Source of the DNA: Allobosea sp. CS1GBMeth4
Lineage (GTDB): Bacteria > Pseudomonadota > Alphaproteobacteria > Rhizobiales > Beijerinckiaceae
NCBI RefSeq assembly: GCF_900185715.1
Contig: NZ_FYAS01000007.1
Coordinates: 62,001-126,000, forward strand
Reading direction: 5' to 3'
Length of the DNA: 64,000 nucleotides
In this document: in pieces, positions 1 to 10,951 of the stretch
How the letters are laid out: the number at the start of each line of letters is the position of its first letter
Position numbering within the stretch: position 1 is the first letter of the stretch
Position numbers and translations under genes: made by a program
Notes under the pieces: model-generated
The model's input: the letters and a program-made list of their open reading frames with translations, nothing else
Databases searched by the model: none
Told to the model about the DNA's origin: nothing

Positions 1-370
1 GGAGCTGACCGGCGGTCAGCTCTGCGAGCGGGTCGTGGAGGCGGTCGGCAAGCAGGCGCCGCTCGACCTCGCCGGCGAGCTGACCCGCGAGCGCGGGCGC
101 CTGATCGTCGCCGGCTACCATCAGGACGGGCCGCGCCAGGTGAACATGTGGCTGTGGAACTGGCGTGGGCTCGACGTCGTCAATGCGCATGAGCGCGATC
201 CGAGGATCTATGTCGAGGGCATGCGCGCCGGCATCGCCGCTGTCGCGGCCGGCCGGCTCGATCTGGACGAACTCGTCAGCCACAGCTTCCCGCTGGAACG
301 GCTGGGCGCGGCGCTCGACGCCACCCGCGATCGTCCCGACGGCTTCGTGAAGGCCGTCGTCCGGCCATGA
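1..370 (+). CDS. Zinc-type (MDR) dehydrogenase, C-terminal part, cut by window edge
   Basis: The reading frame is open from base 2 with no start codon in view, so only about the last 122 residues are seen. The segment has the late part of the MDR nucleotide-binding domain: a strand-loop resembling GRLIVAGYHQDG, then the typical C-terminal stretch ending in DRPDGFVKAVV. It probably oxidises a sugar alcohol or similar substrate with NAD(P). The zinc-binding half lies upstream of the window, so substrate and exact family cannot be judged. Its TGA overlaps the ATG of the next oxidoreductase (ATGA), so the two are translationally coupled and probably act in one pathway. Confidence 0.75.
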   Translation, partial: ELTGGQLCERVVEAVGKQAPLDLAGELTRERGRLIVAGYHQDGPRQVNMWLWNWRGLDVVNAHERDPRIYVEGMRAGIAAVAAGRLDLDELVSHSFPLERLGAALDATRDRPDGFVKAVVRP

Positions 371-1359
371 TCGCGTCTCGGCCGCGTCTCGGCTTTCTCG
401 GCCTCGGCTGGATCGGGCTCGATCGCATGAAGGCCATTCTCGCTTCGGGAACGGTCGAGGTCGCCGGCTTCGTCGATCCCGCGCCGGAAGCGGCCGGGCA
501 AGCGCATGGGCTCGCCCCCGGAGCCCGGCAGCTCTCCTCGCTGGAGGACCTGCTCGCGCTCGGCCTCGACGGCCTCGTCGTGGCGACGCCGAACGCGCTC
601 CATGCCGCCCAGAGCCTCGCCGCGCTACGGGCCGGCGTCGCTGTCTTCTGCCAGAAGCCGCTCGGGCGCACGGCAGAGGAGGTGCGGGAGGTGGTGTCTG
701 CTGCAAGGGAGGCGGACCGGCTGCTCGGCGTCGACCTGTCCTATCGCTGGACCGAGGGCATGCAGCGCCTGCGTGACCTGGTCCGCACCGGGACGCTCGG
801 GCGTGTCCATGCGCTGGATCTCGTCTTCCACAACGCCTACGGCCCGGACAAGCCCTGGTTCTACGACCGGCGGCTCGCAGGCGGAGGCTGCGTCATGGAT
901 CTCGGCATCCATCTCGTCGACCTGGCGCTCTGGCTGCTCGACTTTCCAAAGGTCCACGCGGTCGGCTCGCATCTTTTCGCAGGCGGCGAACCGCTCGCGC
1001 CGGACAGCGAGCGTGTCGAGGATTACGCGGCGGCCACGCTCGAGCTCGACAGCGGCGCGGTCGTGCGCCTCGCCTGCTCGTGGCGGCTGCATGCGGGCCG
1101 CGACGCGGTGATCGCCGCGGAGGTCTATGGCAGCCGGGGCGGTGCGGCGTTTCGCAATATCGACGGCTCGTTCTACGATTTCGTCACCGAGCATTTCAGC
1201 GGCACGACAGGCCGGACGATGACGGTGCCGCCCGACAGGTGGGGCGGCCGGGCAGCCTGCGACTGGGCGCGCCGGCTCGCACGAGGCGGACGTCATGATC
1301 CCGAGAGCGAACGGCTCGTCGATGTCGCCGAGGTGCTGGACCGCATCTATCGGCGATGA
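367..1359 (+). CDS. Gfo/Idh/MocA family oxidoreductase
   Basis: A 330-residue NAD(P)-dependent oxidoreductase of the glucose-fructose oxidoreductase/inositol dehydrogenase type. The N-terminal Rossmann fold has GFLGLGWIG at residues 9-17. The family lysine is in QKPLG (K98; EKP is more usual), and the substrate-side motif GGGCVMDLGIH gives D178 and H182. Length is normal. The start codon overlaps the stop of the preceding dehydrogenase as ATGA. Family members act on sugars, inositols or their derivatives; the pair suggests successive oxidations of one polyol or sugar, but the substrate cannot be inferred. Confidence 0.9.
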   Translation: MIASRPRLGFLGLGWIGLDRMKAILASGTVEVAGFVDPAPEAAGQAHGLAPGARQLSSLEDLLALGLDGLVVATPNALHAAQSLAALRAGVAVFCQKPLGRTAEEVREVVSAAREADRLLGVDLSYRWTEGMQRLRDLVRTGTLGRVHALDLVFHNAYGPDKPWFYDRRLAGGGCVMDLGIHLVDLALWLLDFPKVHAVGSHLFAGGEPLAPDSERVEDYAAATLELDSGAVVRLACSWRLHAGRDAVIAAEVYGSRGGAAFRNIDGSFYDFVTEHFSGTTGRTMTVPPDRWGGRAACDWARRLARGGRHDPESERLVDVAEVLDRIYRR

Positions 1360-1451
1360 GAATCGACCGGTGCTGCGCCGCCGCCCCGCTGGTCCCGCCG
1401 ATCCGGCAGCTCGGTCGCTGGGAGCGGACCGCCATGGGTGATGAGCCGTCC

Positions 1452-2366
1452 TCACGGATCGCCGCCATGGAGCCCAGCCATCCGTTCCCGCAGGCGCGGC
1501 ACGGTCCAGTCCAGGAAACAGCGGAGCTTCAGCGGCAGCAGCTCCGCCTCCGGATAGACGAGGCTGACCGGCAGCGGCTCCGGCGCGAACTCGGGCAGAA
1601 GGACCTGCAGCCGGCCGGAGCGCAATTCCTCCTCCACCTGATAGGACAGCAGGCGGATGATCCCGAAATCCGCCAGCGCGGCCTGGATCGCTGCCTCCGT
1701 CGTGTTGACCGCCAGCCTCGGGTGCGGATCGACGGCAAAGGCCGCGCTGTCCCGCCGGTAGCGCGTTTCCGGAGCGACGGCGAAGCCCTGGAAGCTGATC
1801 CCGTCATGTCGCGCCAGATCCTCCGGCGTGCGCGGCACGCCGCGCCGGGCGAGGTAGCCGGGGCTGGCGCAAATGACGCGACGGACCGTGCCCAGCCGGG
1901 TCGCGATCAGCGCGCTGTCCGCCAGATGCCCGATGCGCAGGGCGACATCGATATGCTCGTCGGCGAGATTGAGCTGCTGGTCGGTCAGCATCAGCCGCAG
2001 CCTGATTTCGGGCTGCTCCGCCAGAAAGTCCAGCGCGACAGGCATCAGATGGTGCTGCCCGAAGGCGATCGGTGCCGTGACCTGCAGCTCGCCCCGGGCG
2101 GTCCTGTACTCGCCGGCCGCCTCGCGCTCGGCCTCCTCCAATTGTCCGAGGATGCGCCGGGACGCGGCGACGAAGGCACGGCCCGGATCGGTCAGGGCGA
2201 TGCCGCGGCTGGAGCGCCTCAACAGCCGGGTACCCAGATGCCGTTCGAGCTCGGCGATCTTGCGGCTGATCGTGGAGAGCGGGGCGCGCAACTGCCGCGC
2301 CGCTCCCGAAAGACTGCCGGCCTCGACGATGGCCAGCAGCACCGCCATGGCGTCGAAACGGTCCAC
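1452..2366 (-). CDS. LysR family transcriptional regulator
   Basis: A LysR regulator of 304 residues when started at the GTG at 2366, which follows a strong GGAGGAG ribosome binding site; a longer frame up to 2402 has no better start. The winged helix-turn-helix covers residues 1-60 (GSLSGAARQL...STISRKIAELE), followed by the periplasmic-binding-like effector domain. It is divergent from the metallo-hydrolase gene at 2510, its most likely target. The effector is unknown. The HTH and the STISRKIAELERHLG pattern put it in the large CrgA/DmlR-like group. Confidence 0.9.
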   Translation of the reverse strand: MDRFDAMAVLLAIVEAGSLSGAARQLRAPLSTISRKIAELERHLGTRLLRRSSRGIALTDPGRAFVAASRRILGQLEEAEREAAGEYRTARGELQVTAPIAFGQHHLMPVALDFLAEQPEIRLRLMLTDQQLNLADEHIDVALRIGHLADSALIATRLGTVRRVICASPGYLARRGVPRTPEDLARHDGISFQGFAVAPETRYRRDSAAFAVDPHPRLAVNTTEAAIQAALADFGIIRLLSYQVEEELRSGRLQVLLPEFAPEPLPVSLVYPEAELLPLKLRCFLDWTVPRLRERMAGLHGGDP

Positions 2367-2509
2367 GCTCCTCCTCCCGATTTCCGGGAGGACGGCTCCC
2401 AAAGTCGCTGGATACTACATTCCTGGGGGAGGCTCTAGCTTGCCGTCGGACGCGCGAGGCCCGCCCGGTTGGCGCGCCGATGTCGCGTCTCCATCAGACG
2501 GAGCAAGTC

Positions 2510-3478
2510 ATGGCTCAATTCTCTCGCCGCGCTTTCGCGGCCGGCCTCCCGCTCGCCGTCGTCGGCGGCGGCCTCGTCCCTCCGGCCGGTCTCGCCCCCG
2601 GCCTGGCGGCCGCCCCGCCTGCGGCCCGGGTGCCGCCGCTGGCGCAGATCCGGATTGGCCGCTTCACCGTCACGGCGCTGACGGATGGCTATGCGGACAT
2701 GCCCTATACGTTCTTCCCCGGCCGCTCGGCCGCCGAGGTCGAACACGCGGCGGCGGCGCAGTTCGTCGCCCGTCCGAGCGGCGTCCGCTTCGTGTTCAAC
2801 CAGTATTTGGTCGAGGACGGCGAGCACAAGATCCTGATCGATGCCGGGCCGGCCGGCTCGATCGGGCAGACGGGAGCCCTGCCGCAGGCGCTTGCCGCGC
2901 TCGGTCTACGCAACGACCAGATCGACGCGGTGATCGTGACCCATATGCACCAGGACCATATGGGCGGGCTGGTCGCCGGCGGGCAGAACAACTTTCCCAG
3001 GGCCGAGCTGTACATCGATCGGCGGGACGTGACCCACTGGACGGATCCGGCCAGGCGCAGCGGCGCCCCGGATTACCTGCAGACCAGCTTTCGCATGGCG
3101 GCGGACGTCGTGCGCCTCTATCCGCGTCTGCAGGCCATCGACGGACCGCGCGAGATCGCCCGCGGCATCTCCATCGTCGACCTGACCGGGCATACGCCCG
3201 GCCATATCGGGGTGCGGATCGAGGATGCCGGCCGCAGCCTCATCATGGTGTCCGACATGCTCTTCCCGGTGGTGCACCCGGCCGCGACCGATGTGAACTT
3301 CCTGTTCGAGCAGGATCGCGCCGCGGCGCAGGCGATGCGGGACCGGTTCTTTCCGGTCGCCGCGGCGGAGGGCGCGCTGATCGCCGCGACGCATATGCCC
3401 TTCCCGGGGCTGGGCCGCGTCGTTTCCGACCGGGGCCGGATGCGCTGGCAAGTGGCGGACTGGGCGTTGCAGGCCTGA
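2510..3478 (+). CDS. Exported MBL-fold metallo-hydrolase with Tat signal
   Basis: A metallo-beta-lactamase-fold hydrolase of 322 residues. The zinc motif HMHQDH lies at residues 145-150; downstream are GHTPGH (third ligand region) and SDMLFP. The N-terminus has a twin-arginine signal (SRRAFAAG at residues 5-12, then a hydrophobic stretch and an Ala-Pro-rich segment), so it is probably exported folded to the periplasm. I chose the ATG at 2510 because GGAG lies just before it; the in-frame ATG at 2480 has no ribosome binding site. Divergent from the LysR gene at 1452-2366. The substrate is unknown; lactonase-like or quinoprotein-type hydrolases are alternatives. Confidence 0.88.
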   Translation: MAQFSRRAFAAGLPLAVVGGGLVPPAGLAPGLAAAPPAARVPPLAQIRIGRFTVTALTDGYADMPYTFFPGRSAAEVEHAAAAQFVARPSGVRFVFNQYLVEDGEHKILIDAGPAGSIGQTGALPQALAALGLRNDQIDAVIVTHMHQDHMGGLVAGGQNNFPRAELYIDRRDVTHWTDPARRSGAPDYLQTSFRMAADVVRLYPRLQAIDGPREIARGISIVDLTGHTPGHIGVRIEDAGRSLIMVSDMLFPVVHPAATDVNFLFEQDRAAAQAMRDRFFPVAAAEGALIAATHMPFPGLGRVVSDRGRMRWQVADWALQA

Positions 3479-3647
3479 TCGGGCGCGGCGCCGACGGCGG
3501 CCCAGACCGGCGAGGGCAGGGTGGACCCATGCACCGCGGAGATCGTCGACCAGGGCGGCGCGCGACCGCTTGCGCGGCGCGCGTCTCGTCCGGGCCGGCC
3601 GCGCGCTGGAGATGTCGCGACAGCCCGCGAGACGGCCCGAGGCCGGC

Positions 3648-4619
3648 TCATGCCGGTTGCCGCGGCAAGGTATCCCGTGCCCGGAAGGCTTCGGCGAGCG
3701 CCCAGGAGCGGAATTGCTGAACATGCCGCTCGTCCAGCCGTGTCTCATGGATCAGCAGATAGTATTCGCCGGCGCTTTCGGGACCGCCCGCGACAGGCAT
3801 GACGAGCCCGCGCATGCCTTCCTGATGGGCCAGCACGATATCGGGCACGAGCGCGATGCCGCGGCCCTGTCGTGCGGCATCCAGCGACATGAAGAAATGT
3901 CCGAACTGCAGCGCCTGCTCGATCTCGATCGCGGCACGCACGCCATGGGCCTTCAGCCAGTCCGGCCAGGCATGGCGGCGCGTCGAGGTATGGATCAGCG
4001 GCCAGCGCGGCAGGTCGGCTGCAGTGATGCCGGCCTGGCCGATCAGGCCCGGTGAGCAGACCGGCACGAGCCGATCCGGAAAGAGCTCGTCGGCATGGAC
4101 GCCATCCCAGCGCGTCAGCATCGACAATTCGATGCGCGGCTGATGGCGCTCGTAATGGCGGCCGGGCAGGCGGCCGACGCGGATCGCGACATCAGCGTCA
4201 TGCGCAAGCAGGTCGGCGGGCTCGATCGACGAGACCACGCGCAGCTCGATCTCCGGATGCTGGCTGGTGAAGTTGTGCAAGCGCGGCATCAGCCAGACCG
4301 AGGCGATCGTCGGCAGCACCGAAACGGTCAGCGTCGCCCGCTCGCGGCGCCGGGTGAAACGGCCGGCGGCGCGCTCGAGCTCGTCCAGCATGCTCTCGAC
4401 GCTCTGGAAGAACTGCTCGCCCTCGGAGGTGAGCTCGATCCTGCGGGTGAAGCGGCGGAAAAGCTCCTGGCCCAGGTGAAGTTCGAGCTCCTTCACCTGC
4501 CGACTGACCGCGCCCTGGGTCAGGTTCAGCTCCTCGGCTGCTTTCGTGAAGGACAGATGGCGCGCCGCGGCGTCGAAACCGCGCAGCGCATTCAATGGCG
4601 GCAGACGCCTCTTTCGCAT
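3648..4619 (-). CDS. GcvA-like LysR transcriptional regulator
   Basis: A 323-residue LysR regulator. Its N-terminus, RRLPPLNALRGFDAAARHLSF, is characteristic of the GcvA subgroup, followed by a HTH with TQGAVSRQVKELE. The effector domain has the GcvA-type WPLIHTSTRRHAWPDWL region. It is divergent from the sugar-type ABC importer operon starting at 4755, and three ATGCAT palindromes lie between the two start codons, one of them overlapping this gene's start. It probably controls both itself and the importer operon. Confidence 0.92.
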   Translation of the reverse strand: MRKRRLPPLNALRGFDAAARHLSFTKAAEELNLTQGAVSRQVKELELHLGQELFRRFTRRIELTSEGEQFFQSVESMLDELERAAGRFTRRRERATLTVSVLPTIASVWLMPRLHNFTSQHPEIELRVVSSIEPADLLAHDADVAIRVGRLPGRHYERHQPRIELSMLTRWDGVHADELFPDRLVPVCSPGLIGQAGITAADLPRWPLIHTSTRRHAWPDWLKAHGVRAAIEIEQALQFGHFFMSLDAARQGRGIALVPDIVLAHQEGMRGLVMPVAGGPESAGEYYLLIHETRLDERHVQQFRSWALAEAFRARDTLPRQPA

Positions 4620-4660
4620 GCATCACCTCGCTCATGCATGAGGGTAGTTCATGCATGAGC
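4616..4660. promoter_or_regulatory. Candidate LysR operator: three phased ATGCAT palindromes
   Basis: ATGCAT occurs at 4618-4623, 4634-4639 and 4651-4656, that is every 16-17 bases. The second and third copies are embedded in larger palindromes, CTCATGCATGAG (4631-4642) and TCATGCATGA (4649-4658). The first overlaps the start codon of the LysR gene. Position between divergent regulator and target genes is typical for LysR binding sites; binding itself is inference. Confidence 0.5.
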
Positions 4661-4754
4661 GCCGAACAATTCGTTTGTGACAGCTGCGTGGCGGCGCCAT
4701 CGTCAGGGCAACACCGGTGCTGCCGCAAGGCCTCAGGTGAACGGGGAACTGCCG

Positions 4755-6253
<1,499 letters not shown>

Positions 6254-6257
<4 letters not shown>

Positions 6258-7255
6258 GCAGCTTCCCTCTCGGCGAACGGGGGCCGTCCGGCATGCCTGC
6301 GCTCCTGCGCCCGCCCGCCATAGTGATCGTGACGGCGCTGCTCTTCGGGCTGGCCGCCTTGACGGTGCCGCGCTTCGGCACGCTCGGCAATGTCGAGAAC
6401 GTGCTGCGCATCGCCGCGATCCTCGGCATCGTCGCCTGCGGCCAGGCCATCGTCGTGATCCTCGGCGGCATCGAATTCTCCTTCGGCGCCTCGGCGGCGC
6501 TGGCGAGCGTCGTCATCGTCATGGCCCTTCCCGCCACCGGGGTCGTCGGCGCCTTCCTCCTCGGCGGTCTGCTGATCGTCGCGATCGGCATGGTCAACGG
6601 CCTGCTCGTCGCCCGCTTCGCCGTGCCGCCGGTGATCCAGACGCTCGGCATGCTGATGATCGCGTCCGGCCTGGCCGCCTGGCTGGCCGGCGGCCTGCCG
6701 ATCGATGCCCCACCCTCCGACGCCTTCTCCTTTCCGGCCCGGGGCCGCCTCCTCGGCGTTCCGGTCCCGATCCTCTGCGCGGCCGCCGCCTTCGCCATCC
6801 TGCATGTGCTGCTCGCGAAGACCCGGCTCGGACGCGGCTGGTACCTGGCCGGTGCCAATGCGGCCGCCGCCCGGCTCGCCGGCCTCTCTGTGCCGCGCCT
6901 CGTCTTCTCCGGCTATGCCGTCGCCGGCCTGTTCTGTGCGCTCGGCGCCGTCATCCTGACGAGCCGCCTCGCGTCCGGCCAGCCCATGCTCGCGCCGAAC
7001 CTGCCTTTCGAGACCATCGCCGCCTGCGCCGTCGGCGGACTGCCGCTCGGCGGCGGGCGCGGCAATGTCCCGATGGTCGCCTGCGGTGTGCTGATCGTCG
7101 CCATGCTGAACAACATCGTGGTGCTGCTGAACCTGCCGACCGCCTACCAGCTCATCCTGCTGGGCACGCTGGTCCTCACGGCCGTGCTGCTGCAGCGGGA
7201 CTGGGCCTTCCTCGGCCAGGCGGTCCGCGTGCTGACCGCCAGGAGGCGCGGATGA
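6254..7255 (+). CDS. Sugar-type ABC importer permease (RbsC family), first copy
   Basis: A 333-residue inner-membrane permease of the ribose/galactose/autoinducer-2 branch of ABC importers. It is made of about ten hydrophobic segments, with the conserved GIEFSFGA loop and the CAVGGLPLGGGRGN region near the C-terminus. It starts within the stop codon of the ATPase gene and ends within the start of a second, different permease, so the importer has a heterodimeric channel. Substrate specificity comes from the binding protein at 8214. Confidence 0.92.
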
Positions 7256-8217
7256 GCCCGACCGTCTCTCCGCGTCTGCTGGTCGCGCCGGCCGGCATTC
7301 TCGCCGCCGGCCTGGTCTTCGCCGCGATCGCGCCCGGCTTCCTCTCGTTCGGCAATGCGGGCAGCATCGCCGGCCAGGGCTGGGTTCTCGTCCTGCTGGC
7401 GACCGGCCAGATGTTCGCTCTCGCCGCTCGCGGTTTCGACATCTCGGTCGGCGCCATCGCCGCCCTCGCCGGGACCCTCGCTGCCATGGCCGCCAATGCG
7501 GTCGGGCTGGCGGGCCTGTTCGTCGCGCCGCTGGTCGGCGTCGCCTGCGGCACGCTGAACGGCTGGCTCGTCGGCCGCCTTTCCCTGCAACCGATCGTCG
7601 CGACGCTCGGCTCGCTGGTTGCGCTGAAGGGCGTTGCGCTGCTGGTCAGCGATGACGGCCAGGCCGTGCCGCTGGCCGCGGCCGGCCGCACCACCAGCCT
7701 TGCCTTCGATCCGGTGCTCGGCCTGCCGCCGCTCGCCTGGGCCGCTCTCGCCTGCGTCCTCGGCGCACAGGTCCTCCTGAGCCACGCCACGCTCGGGCGC
7801 CGCATCCTGATGCTCGGCGCCAACCCCGAGGCGGTCGGTCTGGTCGGCGCCGATGCCGGGGCCCTCCAGATCCGCGCCTACCAGCTCTGCGGCCTCTTCG
7901 CCGGACTCGCCGGAGCGCTGATGACGGCCAGGGCCGGCGCCGGCCTGCCGACCGAGGGCGCCGGCATGGAGCTGCAGGCGATCGCCGCCGCGATCATCGG
8001 CGGGACCGCCCTGTCCGGTGGCGTCGCCAACGCCATCGCAGTCGCCGCCGGGGCCTTCTTCGTCCAGGTCGTGCTGACGGGGCTCAACCTCACCGGCGTC
8101 TCACCCTTCCTGGCGCAGGTCACCGTCGGCGTCGTCATCCTCGGCTCCGGCCTGATGGACACGGCCCTGCGCTCGCTCCTTTCCCGCAACCGCCAGCCCA
8201 AGGACATATCGCCATGA
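7252..8217 (+). CDS. Sugar-type ABC importer permease (RbsC family), second copy
   Basis: A 321-residue inner-membrane permease, homologous to but clearly distinct from the preceding one. It shows the family's FDISVGA loop (around residue 62), the GRRILMLGANPEAVGLVGAD segment and the IIGGTALSGG motif near residue 250. It is joined by 4-base overlaps on both sides. Together with its partner it forms the transmembrane pore of the importer encoded at 4755-9170. Confidence 0.92.
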   Translation: MSPTVSPRLLVAPAGILAAGLVFAAIAPGFLSFGNAGSIAGQGWVLVLLATGQMFALAARGFDISVGAIAALAGTLAAMAANAVGLAGLFVAPLVGVACGTLNGWLVGRLSLQPIVATLGSLVALKGVALLVSDDGQAVPLAAAGRTTSLAFDPVLGLPPLAWAALACVLGAQVLLSHATLGRRILMLGANPEAVGLVGADAGALQIRAYQLCGLFAGLAGALMTARAGAGLPTEGAGMELQAIAAAIIGGTALSGGVANAIAVAAGAFFVQVVLTGLNLTGVSPFLAQVTVGVVILGSGLMDTALRSLLSRNRQPKDISP

Positions 8218-9170
8218 CGTCCCGGTCCCGCCGCTCCCTCCTGCTCGTCTCGATCGCCATTGCCGCGCTGGCACAGCCCGCCTTCGCCCAGGAGAAGACG
8301 ATCGGCATCGCCGTGCCGAACCTCGCCTCCTCGTTCTGGATCTCGGCCGTCTACGGCATGGAGAGCGAGGCGAAGACCGGCGGCGTCAGGCTGCTCAAGC
8401 TCAATGCCGGCGGCGACGCCAACGCCTCGCAGCAGATCGCGCAGGTGCAGGACCTGATCCAGCGCAAGGTCGCGGCGATCGTGATCGGCGCCACCAATGG
8501 CGATGCGGTGAAGCCGATCGTCGAGCGCGCGATCGAGGCTGGGATACCTGTCGTCGGCATCTCCTCGCCGCCGAACACCCCGAAGCTCGCTTCGCTCGTC
8601 AGCGCCGACCATGCCGACATGGGCAAGCTCCAGGCCGAATGCCTGGCGAAGGCGATCGGCGGCAAGGGCACGATCGCGATGATGGCGGGCCCGGCCGGCC
8701 AGGCCTGGTCTGACCTGCGCGCCAAGGGCTTCCGCGAGGCGCTCGCCAAGGCCGCGCCGGACGCCAGGATCGTCGCGGAATCGCGCCTCGCCGACAATCG
8801 CAACGCCGCGCTCGGCACGGCCGAGGACTGGACGCAGCGTTTCCCCGATCTCGCCGGCATCTATGCCGCGACGGACGACATGGCCGCCGGCGTCGTCTCT
8901 GCCTTCAAGGCCGCGAGCAAGCCGGTGAAGGTCTCGGCCTCGAATTTCAGCCCGACCGCCCAGCAGATGCTGAAGGATGGCGACATCGCCTGCACCTCGA
9001 TCCAGCAGGTCGTCGCGCAGGGGAGAGCCGCGATGGCGCAGGCGCTGAAGGCTGCGGCCAAGCAGCCCGTCGAGGCGCGCGTCGTGCTGCCGGCGCTGCT
9101 GGTGACGCGCGAGAATGTCGCGACCGTGGACCTCTCCTCGGTCGTCGCCCCGGCCGACTATCGCCCCTGA
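8214..9170 (+). CDS. Periplasmic sugar-type substrate-binding protein of the ABC importer
   Basis: A 318-residue periplasmic binding protein of the ribose-binding class I type (Peripla_BP_4). The Sec signal peptide spans about residues 1-25, with cleavage expected after AQPAFA. The mature protein begins with IGIAVPNLASSFW, the usual first strand for this family, and carries the QIAQVQDLIQRKVAAIVIGATNGDA hinge segment (only family pattern quoted). It overlaps the second permease by four bases and completes the importer. The ligand is not predictable; the downstream amidohydrolase and aspartate-dehydrogenase-like genes hint at an amide- or amino-containing compound rather than a simple sugar. 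Confidence 0.92.
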   Translation: MTSRSRRSLLLVSIAIAALAQPAFAQEKTIGIAVPNLASSFWISAVYGMESEAKTGGVRLLKLNAGGDANASQQIAQVQDLIQRKVAAIVIGATNGDAVKPIVERAIEAGIPVVGISSPPNTPKLASLVSADHADMGKLQAECLAKAIGGKGTIAMMAGPAGQAWSDLRAKGFREALAKAAPDARIVAESRLADNRNAALGTAEDWTQRFPDLAGIYAATDDMAAGVVSAFKAASKPVKVSASNFSPTAQQMLKDGDIACTSIQQVVAQGRAAMAQALKAAAKQPVEARVVLPALLVTRENVATVDLSSVVAPADYRP

Positions 9171-9183
9171 CGGACGCACGCTC

Positions 9184-10071
9184 ATGCTGCCTAGCCCCGG
9201 ACGCTTCCCCTACTCGCCGATCGTCGACCGGCCGGATTTCACCTGGCCGGGCGGCAGGCGGCTCGCCGTCTATGTCGCGCTCTGCGTCGAGCATTTCGCC
9301 TATGGCTCGGGGCTCGGCTTGCCCTATTCGCCAGGGCTTCAGCATCCCAACACCTACAACTGGGCCTGGCGCGAATACGGCAACCGCGTCGGTGGCTGGC
9401 GGCTGATCGAGCTTTTCGACGAATACAGGCTGCCGCTCTCGGTGCTGCTCAACACCGAATGCTACGAGCACTGCCCGGAACTGGTCGCGGCCCATCGCCG
9501 CCGCGGCGACGAGATCGTCGCCCATGGCCGCACCAATTCCGAGCATCAGAACGGCATGGCGATCGAGGCCGAGCGGCGCCTGATCGCGCAGGCGACGCAG
9601 GCGATCGCGGGTCATGAAGGCGCGCCGCCCGCCGGCTGGATGAGCCCCGGTGCCCATCCCAGCGCCAACACCGAGGACCTGCTGGCCGAAGCCGGCTACG
9701 GCTACACCATGGACTGGCCGATGGACGACCAGCCGGTCTGGCTGAAGACCAAGGGCGGCCCGCTGCTGGCGATGCCCTATCCGCACGAGGTCAACGACGT
9801 GCCGATGGTCGTGCTCCACGACGGTACGGCGCGGGCCTTCGCCGACATGGCGATCGACAATCTCGACGAGATGCTCGTCCAGTCCGAGCAGCAGGCGCTG
9901 GTCTACGGCATGACGATCCACACCTTCATCGTCGGCCAGCCTTTCCGCATCCGGCAGTTCCGCCGGGTGCTCGACCATCTCAACAAGCACCAGGACCGCA
10001 TCTGGTTCACCACGGCCGGCGCCTGCGCGCGCCATTACGCCAGCCTGTTCCCGGCTCCTCCGGCCGGCTGA
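9184..10071 (+). CDS. Polysaccharide-deacetylase-fold amidohydrolase (PuuE-like)
   Basis: A 295-residue protein of the NodB/polysaccharide deacetylase fold, in the branch with cofactor-independent allantoinase PuuE and related amidohydrolases. Seen are the N-terminal strand AVYVALCVEH, where classical deacetylases have their Asp-Asp metal motif, then EIVAHGRTN at about residue 113 and GWMSPGAHPSANT at about residue 152. It has no signal peptide, so it is cytoplasmic and acts on a small molecule, not on a wall polymer. Start chosen at ATG 9184, 13 bases after the binding-protein stop; an in-frame extension upstream runs through the binding-protein gene. It probably opens or deacylates the imported compound. 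Confidence 0.82.
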   Translation: MLPSPGRFPYSPIVDRPDFTWPGGRRLAVYVALCVEHFAYGSGLGLPYSPGLQHPNTYNWAWREYGNRVGGWRLIELFDEYRLPLSVLLNTECYEHCPELVAAHRRRGDEIVAHGRTNSEHQNGMAIEAERRLIAQATQAIAGHEGAPPAGWMSPGAHPSANTEDLLAEAGYGYTMDWPMDDQPVWLKTKGGPLLAMPYPHEVNDVPMVVLHDGTARAFADMAIDNLDEMLVQSEQQALVYGMTIHTFIVGQPFRIRQFRRVLDHLNKHQDRIWFTTAGACARHYASLFPAPPAG

Positions 10072-10092
10072 CGACAAGACAAGGAAACGCCC

Positions 10093-10926
10093 ATGACGTC
10101 CCCTTCCGCACCCGGCGCGCATCCGCGCCGGCGGGTCGCCATCGCCGGTCTCGGCGCGGTCGGCCTCAAGATCGCCAGCGTGCTCGACCAGGGCGTGCCC
10201 GGTTGCGAGCTCGTCGCCGTCTCCGCCAATGACCGCGACAAGGCGCGCGCGCGCCTCGCGCATCTCTCCCGGCCGGTCCCCGTCGTCGCGATCGACGAGC
10301 TCGAAGCGCTCGCCGACATCGTCGTCGAATGCGCCCCGGCCGCGCTGCTGCCGGCCATCGCCGAGCCCTTCCTGCGCGCCGGCAAGACGGTGATCGTGCT
10401 CAGCTCCGGCGCCATCCTGTCGCATGAGGGGCTGATCGAGATCGCCCGGCAGCATGGCGGCCAGATCGTCGTGCCGACCGGTGCCCTGCTCGGGCTCGAC
10501 GCCGTCACCGCCGCGGCCGAGGGGGTGATCCGGTCGGTGCGGATGGTCACCCGCAAGCCTGTGCGTGGCCTCGTCGGCGCGCCCTATCTGGTCGAGAACA
10601 ACATCGCCCTCGACGACGTGACCGAGCCGACGCGGGTGTTCAGCGGCACGCCGCGCGAGGCCGCGATCGGCTTCCCGGCCAATCTCAACGTCGCGGTCGC
10701 GCTCTCGCTCGCAGGCATCGGACCCGACCGGACGACGCTGGAGATCTGGGCCGACCCGGCGCTGACGCGCAACACCCACACGATCGAGGTCGACGCCGAC
10801 TCCGCCAGCTTCTCGATGACCATCGAGAACGTGCCGAGCGACAATCCCAAGACCGGCCGCATCACCGCGCTCTCGGTCATCTCCTATCTGCGCAAGCTCG
10901 ACGCCCCCTTGCGCATCGGCTCGTAG
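10093..10926 (+). CDS. Aspartate dehydrogenase-like NAD(P)-dependent enzyme
   Basis: A 277-residue protein resembling L-aspartate dehydrogenase (NadX/DUF108 family). It has an N-terminal Rossmann motif, [10 protein letters not shown] (about residues 16-25), and the conserved [20 protein letters not shown] and [12 protein letters not shown] segments of the catalytic domain. Family members interconvert aspartate and iminoaspartate/oxaloacetate plus ammonia. It sits inside a catabolic operon, not beside nadA/nadC, so a role in deaminating an aspartate-like intermediate is more likely than NAD synthesis. AAGGAAAC precedes the ATG. Confidence 0.85.
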   Translation: MTSPSAPGAHPRRRVAIAGLGAVGLKIASVLDQGVPGCELVAVSANDRDKARARLAHLSRPVPVVAIDELEALADIVVECAPAALLPAIAEPFLRAGKTVIVLSSGAILSHEGLIEIARQHGGQIVVPTGALLGLDAVTAAAEGVIRSVRMVTRKPVRGLVGAPYLVENNIALDDVTEPTRVFSGTPREAAIGFPANLNVAVALSLAGIGPDRTTLEIWADPALTRNTHTIEVDADSASFSMTIENVPSDNPKTGRITALSVISYLRKLDAPLRIGS

Positions 10927-10951
10927 GCCGAGGCTTCACGAGGAACCCATC

